This document shows, in pieces, positions 1-8,930 of a stretch of 64,000 bases of DNA. This stretch comes from an uncultured Ulvibacter sp. (GTDB lineage: Bacteria; Bacteroidota; Bacteroidia; Flavobacteriales; Flavobacteriaceae). The position numbers were made by a program, and so were the translations under genes. Within the stretch, counting starts at the first letter, position 1. Every line of letters starts with the position of its first letter. The notes below the pieces were generated by a model that did not search any database, had not been told where the DNA came from, and worked only from the letters and a program-made list of their open reading frames with translations. The stretch lies in NCBI GenBank assembly GCA_938083445.1, contig CALKCP010000003.1, positions 1-64,000 on the forward strand, in the 5' to 3' direction.

Positions 1-1
1 T

Positions 2-214
2 GTTCGAAATGAAGGCCTCAGGTCGAAAGGAGCTGTAAGTGTTGCAGAAAATGTTGCCTATGGATATAGCACGGCAGAAGATGTTGTGGCAGCATGGCTT
101 AGCAGTACTTCTCACAGAGAAACGATTGAAGGTAATTATACCCACACTGGGTTTGGAGTTATGAAAGGGAAACATGGTGGTTATTACTACACACAGCTTT
201 TCTACAGAAACTAA
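2..214 (+). CDS. CAP/SCP-domain protein, C-terminal fragment (5' end outside window)
   Basis: Open frame from the window start: VRNEGLRSKGAVSVAENVAYGYSTAEDVVAAWLSSTSHRETIEGNYTHTGFGVMKGKHGGYYYTQLFYRN*. The AENVAYG...AWLxSxxHRE...HTGFGV pattern is typical of CAP/PR-1 domains. Confidence 0.75.
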   Translation, partial: VRNEGLRSKGAVSVAENVAYGYSTAEDVVAAWLSSTSHRETIEGNYTHTGFGVMKGKHGGYYYTQLFYRN

Positions 215-350
215 AATTAGACTTCCCTTTTTATTTTCAAGCAAAAGTTACACTAAGGCAAATCGATCCATAAATTCTCTCGAAAAAATATCATTAACTC
301 CTTGATTTATAGATAATTTGTTATATTACACATACAAAACATTAAAATTC

Positions 351-773
351 ATGAAGATATTGGTAGTTGAAGACGATATGGTTGCCCGGGCGGGGATAAA
401 AAGAATATTGTCATCCGCTGATATACCTTTAGACATACTCTTGGCAGAAAATGGAAAAGAGGGGGTTGATTATTTTTTGGACTCTCAGAATTTGGATGTA
501 GATTTTGTGCTATTAGATCTTAACATGCCCGTAATGAATGGGTTTGAATTCTTAGAAGCAATTCGAAAAAACAATCTTCTCAAGGACCTGCCAGTCGTCG
601 TGCATTCAACCTCGGGCAACCCGCAAGACCTAAAAAGATGTCGCGAATTAGGCATTAGCGGATATTTTGTTAAACATATTGACTACTCTATATTCAAAGG
701 CAATTTAACCACAATTATCAATTACTGGAATGAGTCAAAACAGAAAAAACCATACGCAATAATGCCCCATTAG
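351..773 (+). CDS. Stand-alone response regulator (receiver domain, Rcp1-like)
   Basis: MKILVVEDDMVARAGIKRIL...DFVLLDLNMPVMNGFEFLEAIR...VVVHSTSG...GYFVKHID: acidic pocket, phospho-acceptor Asp, T/S and K. Internal ATG at 351 preferred over the ORF start at 318. Confidence 0.88.
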   Translation: MKILVVEDDMVARAGIKRILSSADIPLDILLAENGKEGVDYFLDSQNLDVDFVLLDLNMPVMNGFEFLEAIRKNNLLKDLPVVVHSTSGNPQDLKRCRELGISGYFVKHIDYSIFKGNLTTIINYWNESKQKKPYAIMPH

Positions 774-810
774 TTTCGTACCTCTAATAACCTTTAAAAC
801 CGATTTATTT

Positions 811-2019
811 ATGAGAACATTTAATAAAATTTTCATGGTCCTCGCTGTTGGTTTTCTCCTCAGCAACACTTTACAGGCGCAAGATATTTATGAAGACACC
901 TATCAGTGGCGAATTCCTGGTGGCCAGTACATTGATCCAGTTTCATTCTTTTCCTTACACGGCTATGTGAACGCGGTTTTTGCTGGAGATTCGCCAGAAT
1001 GGAAGCAAGGTAATTTTAACGGAATTGACAAGCCCGGTCAGATAATTCTTCCCAACAGTAACGTGTCTTCCTTCTCAAATGATGAAGCCTTATGGATTAG
1101 TTCTGAAATAGGTGAGCGCGCCTCAGTAATGATGGAGCTGCACTTAGTGAATGACCCTTCAGGAAATGGCGCAGCGGGCCCAGGAGGCCTTACCTTTGTA
1201 TTGACTGAAGCCAATTTACGCTATAAACTTTATAAAAATTACCTCTCTATCTCGGCGGGTACCTTTTGGAGTGTATTTGGTATTCAAAATCAAGATTGGC
1301 TAGGTGCTCAAAACCTTTTTAGCACCATCCCCCTTGCCTCCGGTGCTTACGTTACGCATTTCAATGAGCGCGGGATTCGCCTAGATGGTTCAATTAATAA
1401 AGAAAACTGGGGCTTTAATTATGTCTTTTCTGTGGGTAATGGCTTCAATGCTTGGGACGTAAGTGGTTACAATAGTTTCGATCTTAATAGCAATAAAACG
1501 TTTAACGGGCGCGTGTCGGTTTTCCCAGGCCTGGGCAAGGATTTAAATATTGGTTTTAGTTATGGCCAAGGATTACTATTCGAGCAAGATCTAGAGGCTG
1601 ATCCTCTATCCAAACAATTCTTTAACAATGAATTTCAGGCTTGGGGAATGGACGTTGTAGGGCAATGGAAAGCTCTTAAGATACGCTCTTATATGATTTC
1701 TTCTCAGATAATGCTTTCCTCGAATACGCAAGAAAGTAGAGACCTGCCCGCAATGGGCTTTATGACCGAATTGAGTTACAAAATTGAGGTAGGAGAGAAA
1801 CTCGGAATTGATGCGGTAATTCCCAAATTTCGTTTTGACTATCTCGATCAAACCCACTTCGATACGCTGAGTTCTGATATTTACCAAACTATTTCGTTAG
1901 GGCTTAACTTTCAAATTCAAAAAAACTATGTCGTTAGTTTAGACTACAATTGGATTGAGGAAAAAAATTATAAGCTTAACAATAACCGTTTAGTTGTGCG
2001 AGCATCCGCCAATTTCTAA
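811..2019 (+). CDS. Outer-membrane beta-barrel (porin-like) protein
   Basis: Signal peptide ending ...SNTLQAQD, alternating aromatic strands, C-terminal NNRLVVRASANF ending in Phe. Confidence 0.65.
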   Translation: MRTFNKIFMVLAVGFLLSNTLQAQDIYEDTYQWRIPGGQYIDPVSFFSLHGYVNAVFAGDSPEWKQGNFNGIDKPGQIILPNSNVSSFSNDEALWISSEIGERASVMMELHLVNDPSGNGAAGPGGLTFVLTEANLRYKLYKNYLSISAGTFWSVFGIQNQDWLGAQNLFSTIPLASGAYVTHFNERGIRLDGSINKENWGFNYVFSVGNGFNAWDVSGYNSFDLNSNKTFNGRVSVFPGLGKDLNIGFSYGQGLLFEQDLEADPLSKQFFNNEFQAWGMDVVGQWKALKIRSYMISSQIMLSSNTQESRDLPAMGFMTELSYKIEVGEKLGIDAVIPKFRFDYLDQTHFDTLSSDIYQTISLGLNFQIQKNYVVSLDYNWIEEKNYKLNNNRLVVRASANF

Positions 2020-2045
2020 ATATGTAATAATTAAACCCGATTCAA

Positions 2046-2609
2046 TTGGTACAACAGTTCCAAAAATTAAAGCTCATATGCTCTCTTGTGTTATGCAGCT
2101 ATTGTGCGCCTTATTTAGGGGCACAAACATTATTGGAATATAAGGATAACGCACCACTGGCCATGGATCTTTTTTGGACTCAGGGATTTGGCTACCTAGA
2201 AAATGAGCGTTACACAGAAGCCTTGGTTTTGCTGGAAACTTTAACGGTTCAGGATCTCAGCAGTTGTAAATCGTTACTTGCCGACTTCGCCTATTTGAAA
2301 AGAACACTTCTCGAGGAGGATCAAATCAGTGCAGAAAAGGCCTTTACCAATTTCGTAATGCACGGTATTCTAATCGATATGTATCAATTAAAAGACATTG
2401 AATCCTCTAAAGCGCGAAGTCAAAAAATCCAAACCCTTTTTAAAGAGTTAATTTCCATCCAGAGGTACGCCAAGCGTTTTGAATTTGAAACGTACAGGGA
2501 TTTGGTAATTTCATTCCGCCGTCTGAATCAATTATCCAAAGACAAGCCTCAAACGGACTCATATATAAACACCCGCCAATTCGTTCAAGAAATCTTCAAA
2601 GAATGTTAG
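2046..2609 (+). CDS. Hypothetical secreted protein (TTG start)
   Basis: Signal peptide LKLICSLVLCSYCAPYLGAQ; stop overlaps the downstream kinase start by 7 nt, consistent with a translated coupled gene. Confidence 0.6.
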   Translation: MVQQFQKLKLICSLVLCSYCAPYLGAQTLLEYKDNAPLAMDLFWTQGFGYLENERYTEALVLLETLTVQDLSSCKSLLADFAYLKRTLLEEDQISAEKAFTNFVMHGILIDMYQLKDIESSKARSQKIQTLFKELISIQRYAKRFEFETYRDLVISFRRLNQLSKDKPQTDSYINTRQFVQEIFKEC

Positions 2610-4489
2610 GTAGAGATTTTATTTTTCAAAGTAAACTTAGCGAGAGCAAATACCTCTCGGTTTTTCTGCTCACTATTCTATTAATAGGCGGCGCATTTTC
2701 TGGCATATGGTTCACTTCAAAATCTCAAGAAAGCTCCTTGAAAGCAGACTTAAGTGTTAAAGTCGCTTTTTTAAAAGATGCTATTGTGGATCGCAGTAAG
2801 GTAAATATTCTGCTAGGTGACACCAGCGGGCTTGCTGAAATCTATAAAGAAGTGCGGCTCAGCAGCGACAATTTAATTGACATTAGTTTCTATGACGCGC
2901 AGAAAAGGCAGTTATGGGCTCATCCTCAAAGCTCAAATGAGTTATTTCTGTCTGAAGAATTATTAAATCAAATAAGCGTAGCAGAGAACAAATTAACGAT
3001 AAATTTCGAAGTGAGTGATAATTCAAACGAGCGTCTGGGGTATTTACACTTTATCTGCAGTACCCAAGAAATTGATACAGTTGTTAGGTTATTACAATTA
3101 CGTGTTGGTGGTATCGCTTCAGTTCTAATTATAACGCTCTTCTTGATTACCATTTGGTCGACAAATCGAGTCAATAGAATCAATCGATCGCAATCCCTCT
3201 CCATGGCACGGATTGAGTTAGCAGAAAGGAATAATAAACAACTCGGGGTAGAAAATGAAATACTTGAGCGGGTGCTGGGGCAGAATGACCTTTACGGTAT
3301 TGGTTCGGACATTGTAAGCACAATAGCTAAATTTTTAGGCACAGATAATGCGATTCTTTACGCGATGGTCGACAATGAATTAATTCAAGTTGCCTCGTTA
3401 AGCGAAATATTAAAAGAGAATCAATTGACCAAAAATCCGATTAAATTGACCTTCGGGGTAGGTACTTCAGGCACCGTCGCCAAAACTCGAAAGGCGCAAT
3501 TTGTAAACCACGAATCGAAGGTGCCCGAATATATGGCAGCGGATGCAGCGCAGCGCTCAGAAATTGCAGTTCCGATAATTTTTGGAGATGAATTGATAGG
3601 CGTTATAAGTTCTGAACACCCCGACAAAAGTCACTTCACGACAAATCATTTGGACTTTTTGATAAGAATATCCAATTTAATCGCCTTAGGGCTCAAGAAC
3701 TCGATCGTGGAACTTGAAATCAAGGAAAAAAATATTGTTTTAAAAAAATTGGAAAAGCTTCGGGAAAAACTTATTAAAGACCTTACCGAAAGTAATGACG
3801 AATTGAGTAATTATGCCCACGTGGTTTCACACGATCTCAAAACTCCTCTAAGGTCAATCTCGGCAGCATTAGCTTGGCTCAAAGAGGACAATCAAGACAA
3901 ATTAGACGAGATGAGTCTATCTTATTTATCTATAGTCGAAGATGCTCTAGTAAAAATGGATAGAATTATTTCAGACACACTAAAATATTCTGAATTGCGA
4001 CAACAGTCAAGCAACGTAGAGCGCGTTGATCTGACCGAAGTATTGGATCATATGCTCCGAGAACTCAGCCAGAGTTATCCAGACACAAGTATAGAAGTAG
4101 ATGGCAAGATGCCTATACTCTTGATGAACGAGATAAAATTGATTCATATTTTCCAAAACATCCTAGATAACGCCTGTAAATATCGAGACCCTGACAAGAC
4201 TTCAAGAGTTAAGATTCACTGTTCTGTTAAATCTGAATTCTTCGAGTTTTCAATACAAGACAATGGCATTGGAATTCCAGAAGAATCTGCACATCATGTC
4301 TTTGAGATTTTTCAGAAACTCAATAATAATAACGACAACTCTAATGGCATTGGCATGTCTATTGTAAAAAAAATTGTGGAATCCTATGGAGGGAAAATAT
4401 GGTTTGAATCACAAGAGGGGAAGGGAACAACCTTTAAATTCAACTTGCCGAGATCCTTTGAAGACAAATCATCAAATTTCGAGGGCTGA
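2603..4489 (+). CDS. Membrane sensor histidine kinase with GAF domain
   Basis: Two TM segments flank an extracytoplasmic region; GAF-like block (GVGTSGTVAKTRKAQFVNH...IAVPIIFGDELIGVISSEH); HisKA VVSHDLKTPLRSI; HATPase N/G boxes NILDNACKYRD, DNGIGIP, NGIGMSIVKKIVESYGGKIWFES. Confidence 0.9.
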   Translation: MLGRDFIFQSKLSESKYLSVFLLTILLIGGAFSGIWFTSKSQESSLKADLSVKVAFLKDAIVDRSKVNILLGDTSGLAEIYKEVRLSSDNLIDISFYDAQKRQLWAHPQSSNELFLSEELLNQISVAENKLTINFEVSDNSNERLGYLHFICSTQEIDTVVRLLQLRVGGIASVLIITLFLITIWSTNRVNRINRSQSLSMARIELAERNNKQLGVENEILERVLGQNDLYGIGSDIVSTIAKFLGTDNAILYAMVDNELIQVASLSEILKENQLTKNPIKLTFGVGTSGTVAKTRKAQFVNHESKVPEYMAADAAQRSEIAVPIIFGDELIGVISSEHPDKSHFTTNHLDFLIRISNLIALGLKNSIVELEIKEKNIVLKKLEKLREKLIKDLTESNDELSNYAHVVSHDLKTPLRSISAALAWLKEDNQDKLDEMSLSYLSIVEDALVKMDRIISDTLKYSELRQQSSNVERVDLTEVLDHMLRELSQSYPDTSIEVDGKMPILLMNEIKLIHIFQNILDNACKYRDPDKTSRVKIHCSVKSEFFEFSIQDNGIGIPEESAHHVFEIFQKLNNNNDNSNGIGMSIVKKIVESYGGKIWFESQEGKGTTFKFNLPRSFEDKSSNFEG

Positions 4490-4600
4490 TTCCAATCTTG
4501 ATCAATTTGAAGTGTTCGTGATTTATTTAAGAATATTGTAATTGAGATATAGCCTTTACAATACTTTTTTACTTAACTTTAAGCTAAATAAAACAATCAT

Positions 4601-5680
4601 TTGCGGAAACACCTATTTTTTATATCAACCCTACTACTACCCTTGTTCGTTTCTTCTCAAATTGAAGAAATTAAAACGGATAGTCTTTCTTCTAGAAATC
4701 TATTTATTGAAGATTTTAGCAACCAATTAAATGTAAAGTTGGATGTTACGAATAGTCAAGTGAAATATTTTATTCCATATGAGGGGAGGGATGCCAGAAT
4801 TAGAACAAATCAAGCCATAAGTTATGGTCTGGTTTTAAGTTATAAGGTTTTATCCTTTCGATTGGCGATACGTCCAAAGCTATCTGAAAACGAATTAGAA
4901 AATAAGGGAAAAACAGATAACTTTCGAATGCGGGTAAAATTATTATTTGATAAATGGACGCATCGATTGGAGTTTAATTACAACAGAGGATTCTATATCG
5001 AAAATACAAGTGATTTTGATTTTGAAAATAACATAGACAACCCAAGTTTCAAAGTTCAGTTTCCATATTTGACGACCAATATATTATCGGGTTCTTCACG
5101 TTACAAATTCAATGATAATTATTCGGTAAAAGCACTCGAATCCAATACTGAAATCCAACTAAAAAGTGCCGGTACGTTTCAAGTGGGACTGAATTACGCC
5201 TTGTATTTTTTAAAGGGGACTCAAGACATCAAAGTTGCAGATCAAGATTTTATTAATAGAGACTCTTATAAAGAGTATACCGGGTTTAGTCCGGTTTTTA
5301 ATGCTGGCTATCATTATACTTTTGTATTTCATAACTATTGGTTTGTCAATGCCTATGGGAATCCGGGAATGGGGGTTGATTTTTACAACACAAAATTATA
5401 TGAAAACAACAACGTTACGAACAGTAGCAATGCGAAACTATTTTTTGCGTTTCGCACGGGTATTACGGCCGGGTTTAATGGAAAAAAAATATACTTTGGC
5501 GGCACCTACAATTATTATTTGAATACAGTAAAACTCAAGGATAAAGAGGTTAATCTACAGCCTAGAGAGAATAACTTTCACCTCTTTCTGGGGTACCGAT
5601 TTAAAGCTCCAAAACAAGTGCGTAAATCTGTGGATTATATAGAGAAGAACGTACCTGTTTTTAAAAAAGACAGTAATTAA
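4601..5680 (+). CDS. DUF4421-like outer-membrane protein (TTG start)
   Basis: Signal peptide LFFISTLLLPLFVSSQ, barrel-like alternation, GxRDARIRTNQAISYGL...DKWTHRLEFNYNRGFYIEN pattern resembling DUF4421. Confidence 0.6.
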   Translation: MRKHLFFISTLLLPLFVSSQIEEIKTDSLSSRNLFIEDFSNQLNVKLDVTNSQVKYFIPYEGRDARIRTNQAISYGLVLSYKVLSFRLAIRPKLSENELENKGKTDNFRMRVKLLFDKWTHRLEFNYNRGFYIENTSDFDFENNIDNPSFKVQFPYLTTNILSGSSRYKFNDNYSVKALESNTEIQLKSAGTFQVGLNYALYFLKGTQDIKVADQDFINRDSYKEYTGFSPVFNAGYHYTFVFHNYWFVNAYGNPGMGVDFYNTKLYENNNVTNSSNAKLFFAFRTGITAGFNGKKIYFGGTYNYYLNTVKLKDKEVNLQPRENNFHLFLGYRFKAPKQVRKSVDYIEKNVPVFKKDSN

Positions 5681-5798
5681 TCAAAACACACGATTTAGAC
5701 AGCAGAGATGCATTAAAAAAGCGCAAGCTTTTATGACTGCCGCTTAGACATCATCTTTATAGAATAATTGAGAAGATTGATTTTATTCGACACAACTA

Positions 5799-5843
5799 AA
5801 TCTATGAAACTCTTCCTTTAAGAGTTGCTTCTTCGCATAGATT
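5799..5843. other. Intergenic two-stem inverted repeat
   Basis: Outer stem aatctatg/catagatt (8 bp, exact); inner stem aactctt/aagagtt (7 bp, exact); asymmetric bulge between them. Confidence 0.5.
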
Positions 5844-5901
5844 ATTGCTAAACAATGTAAAGACGTTTATGAATGATCAAGGTGCAAACAGTACGCCATA
5901 T

Positions 5902-5936
5902 AAAAACCCCTCAATAATACTATTGAGGGGTTTTTA
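5902..5936. terminator. Bidirectional intrinsic terminator
   Basis: aaaaacccctcaata-atac-tattgaggggttttt, between convergent genes. Confidence 0.9.
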
Positions 5937-5961
5937 TTGTATTCTCCTATATAGAGATTTA

Positions 5962-7857
5962 CTATCGCTCTAAGATAATAAATTCAGACCTTCTGTTTTC
6001 TTGGCTTTCTGCATCTGTGCAACCGTCACCACAAGCGTTCACAGGTTTGCTTTTACCCATTCCTTGTCCACTAATTCTGGCGTCACTGATGCCTTTAGAA
6101 ATAATATACTGCACCGTTGCTTGGGCACGTTTTTCTGAAAGAATCATGTTGTAGCCATCCTTACCTTTGTTGTCTGTATGGCTTTCAGCCTTAACAATCA
6201 AGGAAGGATATTTTTTCATTATGGCCACAAGTTTATCTAGCTCAAATGCCGCCTTAGGGGTTACGTTAGCTCTGTCAAAGTCAAAGTATATGGTATTAAG
6301 AACAATATTGTCTCCTTGAATAATTGCTTCAATCGGTCGAAGATTTATAGCTGTCTTTACCTTGGTGTCGTTCGCTGCCTCAACGGCTGTTGCGTTGCTT
6401 TCATAATTGGTCACCACCGCCTGCACGATGTGCTCCACATCACATGCTGCTTTAAAGGAAACATTCCCATTAGCATCGGATGTTTTTGAACTCAACCTAT
6501 TTTCAGATGTGTCATATAAATCAACACGCGCACCTGAAATAGGGGCTTTTGAATATTCATCAAAAACAGTGACATTGATCCTAACTGCACAAGGAACTTC
6601 AGCAGCATTTAACACATAAATATCGTCGCTTCCCTGTCCTCCTTTTCTATTCGAAGACATAAATCCAGTCTTCGTATTTGGCTCATAAATAAAAGCAAAA
6701 TCATCATCGACACTATTGGCACCTTTTCCTAAATTGATTGGGTCGTTAAATCCATTTCCTCCATTGGCTTCAGCATAAAAGCCATCTAAGCCACCCAATC
6801 CAAGATGTCCGTTACTTGAGAAATATAAAGTACCGCTCGAGTCGATGTATGGAAAAACTTCTTTACCTTCAGTATTTATGTTGTCTCCTAAGCGTTCTGG
6901 GGTTCCAAAGGCACCTTCAGCATTCACAGAAACTTTATAAATATCAGAATCTCCTTTCCCTCCCGGTTTATTGCTAACGAAGTATAAAGTGTTACCGTCT
7001 GGACTTAAAGCTGGATGTCCAGTGGAGTATTCGCTGCTATTAAATGGAACCGAAAAAACCCCTCTCCAGTTTCCGTCAACTTTTTCAGAATAATAGATAT
7101 TTATTTGATTTACGCCGTCTTCATTTTTAACATACTTCCCTTCAAAATAGTCATTACGATCAAAGTACATTCGTTTACCGTCGGCAGTGATAGCTAAATT
7201 CCCCTCGTGGTATTTCGTATTTACATCTCCTCCCAATAATTCAGCATTCTTGATGGTGTTGCCAATAAGACGCGCTTTATAAACATCTAAGAAAGGCTGA
7301 TCATCCCAATGGTATTTTTTGCGATTTGTGTTTCTTGCAGAGGAAAAATAAAAGTCTTTACCAATAACAATTCCACCAAATTCTGAGTACTCTGAATTTA
7401 GATCCTTAAGGTTCACAACTTCATACATTGCCAAAGCATCCATAATTTGAGGAACGTAATTTGGATTTTTCATGAATTCAACCGCCCGCGAATCAGAAGG
7501 GTTCATCTGCGAAAACTTCTTCATCCAAGTATTGTAATCAGCTATTTTGCCATTTGCTTTTAATACCTGTGCATAATTGTAAACCGTTTCTGAGTTTACT
7601 TTTTTGCTTTTCACAACGCGTTTGTAATATGGCTCGGCTTTTTTTGTGTTGTTTATAAAGAAATAGCTATTTGCAAGTCTTTCATAAACATACCTACTGC
7701 CATCTCCTTTTTTAAGTAATTTTTGATATGCTTCTGCAGCATCTGTGTAAGCCAATCGATCGTATAATTGGTCTGCTTTTTTAGTTTTGCTATTCTGAGC
7801 AGTAGTGATTGATGTGCTTACCGCTAGTATTAAAAGAAATGTATATACTTTTTTCAT
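5962..7857 (-). CDS. OmpA-family protein with N-terminal TPR-like and PD40 repeats, T9SS-associated type
   Basis: TPR-like N-terminus, PD40 motifs (GHPALSPDGNTLYFVSNKPGGKGDSDIYK), carboxypeptidase-regulatory-like segment, OmpA C-terminus (IYFDFDRANVTPKAAFELDKL...SHTDNKG...NRRSEFIIL). Confidence 0.9.
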   Translation of the reverse strand: MKKVYTFLLILAVSTSITTAQNSKTKKADQLYDRLAYTDAAEAYQKLLKKGDGSRYVYERLANSYFFINNTKKAEPYYKRVVKSKKVNSETVYNYAQVLKANGKIADYNTWMKKFSQMNPSDSRAVEFMKNPNYVPQIMDALAMYEVVNLKDLNSEYSEFGGIVIGKDFYFSSARNTNRKKYHWDDQPFLDVYKARLIGNTIKNAELLGGDVNTKYHEGNLAITADGKRMYFDRNDYFEGKYVKNEDGVNQINIYYSEKVDGNWRGVFSVPFNSSEYSTGHPALSPDGNTLYFVSNKPGGKGDSDIYKVSVNAEGAFGTPERLGDNINTEGKEVFPYIDSSGTLYFSSNGHLGLGGLDGFYAEANGGNGFNDPINLGKGANSVDDDFAFIYEPNTKTGFMSSNRKGGQGSDDIYVLNAAEVPCAVRINVTVFDEYSKAPISGARVDLYDTSENRLSSKTSDANGNVSFKAACDVEHIVQAVVTNYESNATAVEAANDTKVKTAINLRPIEAIIQGDNIVLNTIYFDFDRANVTPKAAFELDKLVAIMKKYPSLIVKAESHTDNKGKDGYNMILSEKRAQATVQYIISKGISDARISGQGMGKSKPVNACGDGCTDAESQENRRSEFIILER

Positions 7858-7881
7858 TTTGAATGAAATTAAATTTATTAA

Positions 7882-8796
7882 TTAGAAGTATCTCGGTGAA
7901 CGCATTGTGCGTTGCTTAAAGAACAAGTCGAAAGTGAGTATCACCTCGTGAGAAGCGTCGGCTACCGTTTTAATCTCTGAAGTCACGTTGTCGTAGGCAT
8001 ATCCAATTCGAATGTTAGGGGTTGCTTGGAATCCAACCAAACCACTAAAGGAATCATCCACGCGATACGAGGCTCCGAGTTCAAATTTCTCAAAAAACAA
8101 TGCATTGATATTGGCATCATAGGATATGGGTGAATCGAAGGATGTTTTCACCATAACCGATGGCTTTAATTTAAAATTTTCAGATACTTGGAATACATAT
8201 CCAGCTGTTCCGAAGAAGTGATTGCTTTCAGAACCATACATGATGCCATTTTCATCTAAGTGCACCGAGGTAAGTAAATTAGGAACAGAAAGACCCACAT
8301 AAAACTTATCACCATATAAGAAGGCTCCCGCTCCAATGTTTGGATAGGTATTGTTAATGTCTTGAGAGAAAAAGGGATCTCCCGGGTCTTGCAGTGCTAG
8401 ATCAACCAGTCCTACGTCGTGGAAGCTTACACCAGCTTTTAAACCGAGGGCAAGTTTTAGTGAAGCTCCAACTTGAAGCGTATAAGAAAAATCTGCAAAG
8501 ACATTTGTTTCACTTACTGGGCCTAATTCATCTTTAATGGCAGAAAGGCCTAAACCAATTTTATCACTTATTGGTGAGTGAGCTGAAAATGTAAAAGTTA
8601 CCGGTGCTCCGTCAAAACCTGACCATTGATTCCTGTAAAGCGCCGTGACAGAAAGACCTTCTTTCGATCCAGCGTATGCAGGATTTACCACATTCATATT
8701 GTACATATATTGGGTGTACTGAGGGTCTTGTTGTGCAGAAGCATATTCTGCGCACAGTACAACGAGTAAGAGTACTAATAGGGTTAATTTTTTCAT
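7882..8796 (-). CDS. PorP/SprF family T9SS membrane protein
   Basis: QQDPQYTQYMYNMNVVNPAYAGSKEGLSVTALYRNQWSGFDGAPVTFTFSAHSP is the PorP/SprF N-terminal signature. Confidence 0.95.
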   Translation of the reverse strand: MKKLTLLVLLLVVLCAEYASAQQDPQYTQYMYNMNVVNPAYAGSKEGLSVTALYRNQWSGFDGAPVTFTFSAHSPISDKIGLGLSAIKDELGPVSETNVFADFSYTLQVGASLKLALGLKAGVSFHDVGLVDLALQDPGDPFFSQDINNTYPNIGAGAFLYGDKFYVGLSVPNLLTSVHLDENGIMYGSESNHFFGTAGYVFQVSENFKLKPSVMVKTSFDSPISYDANINALFFEKFELGASYRVDDSFSGLVGFQATPNIRIGYAYDNVTSEIKTVADASHEVILTFDLFFKQRTMRSPRYF

Positions 8797-8930
8797 TATA
8801 ATTGGTTTAATTTAATTCTGTTATTTGTTTTATTAGATCTATCCAGCACAAACTGTATTATCGAAATCGTTAGGCAGGGATTGTTCATTTGATTTATTAA
8901 TTCAATTGTGTTTGGTTAAATCAGTTTCTC

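Noticed and set aside
5235-5522. Plus-strand ORF inside the DUF4421-like gene
   Set aside because: Alternative frame of a longer, better-supported gene.
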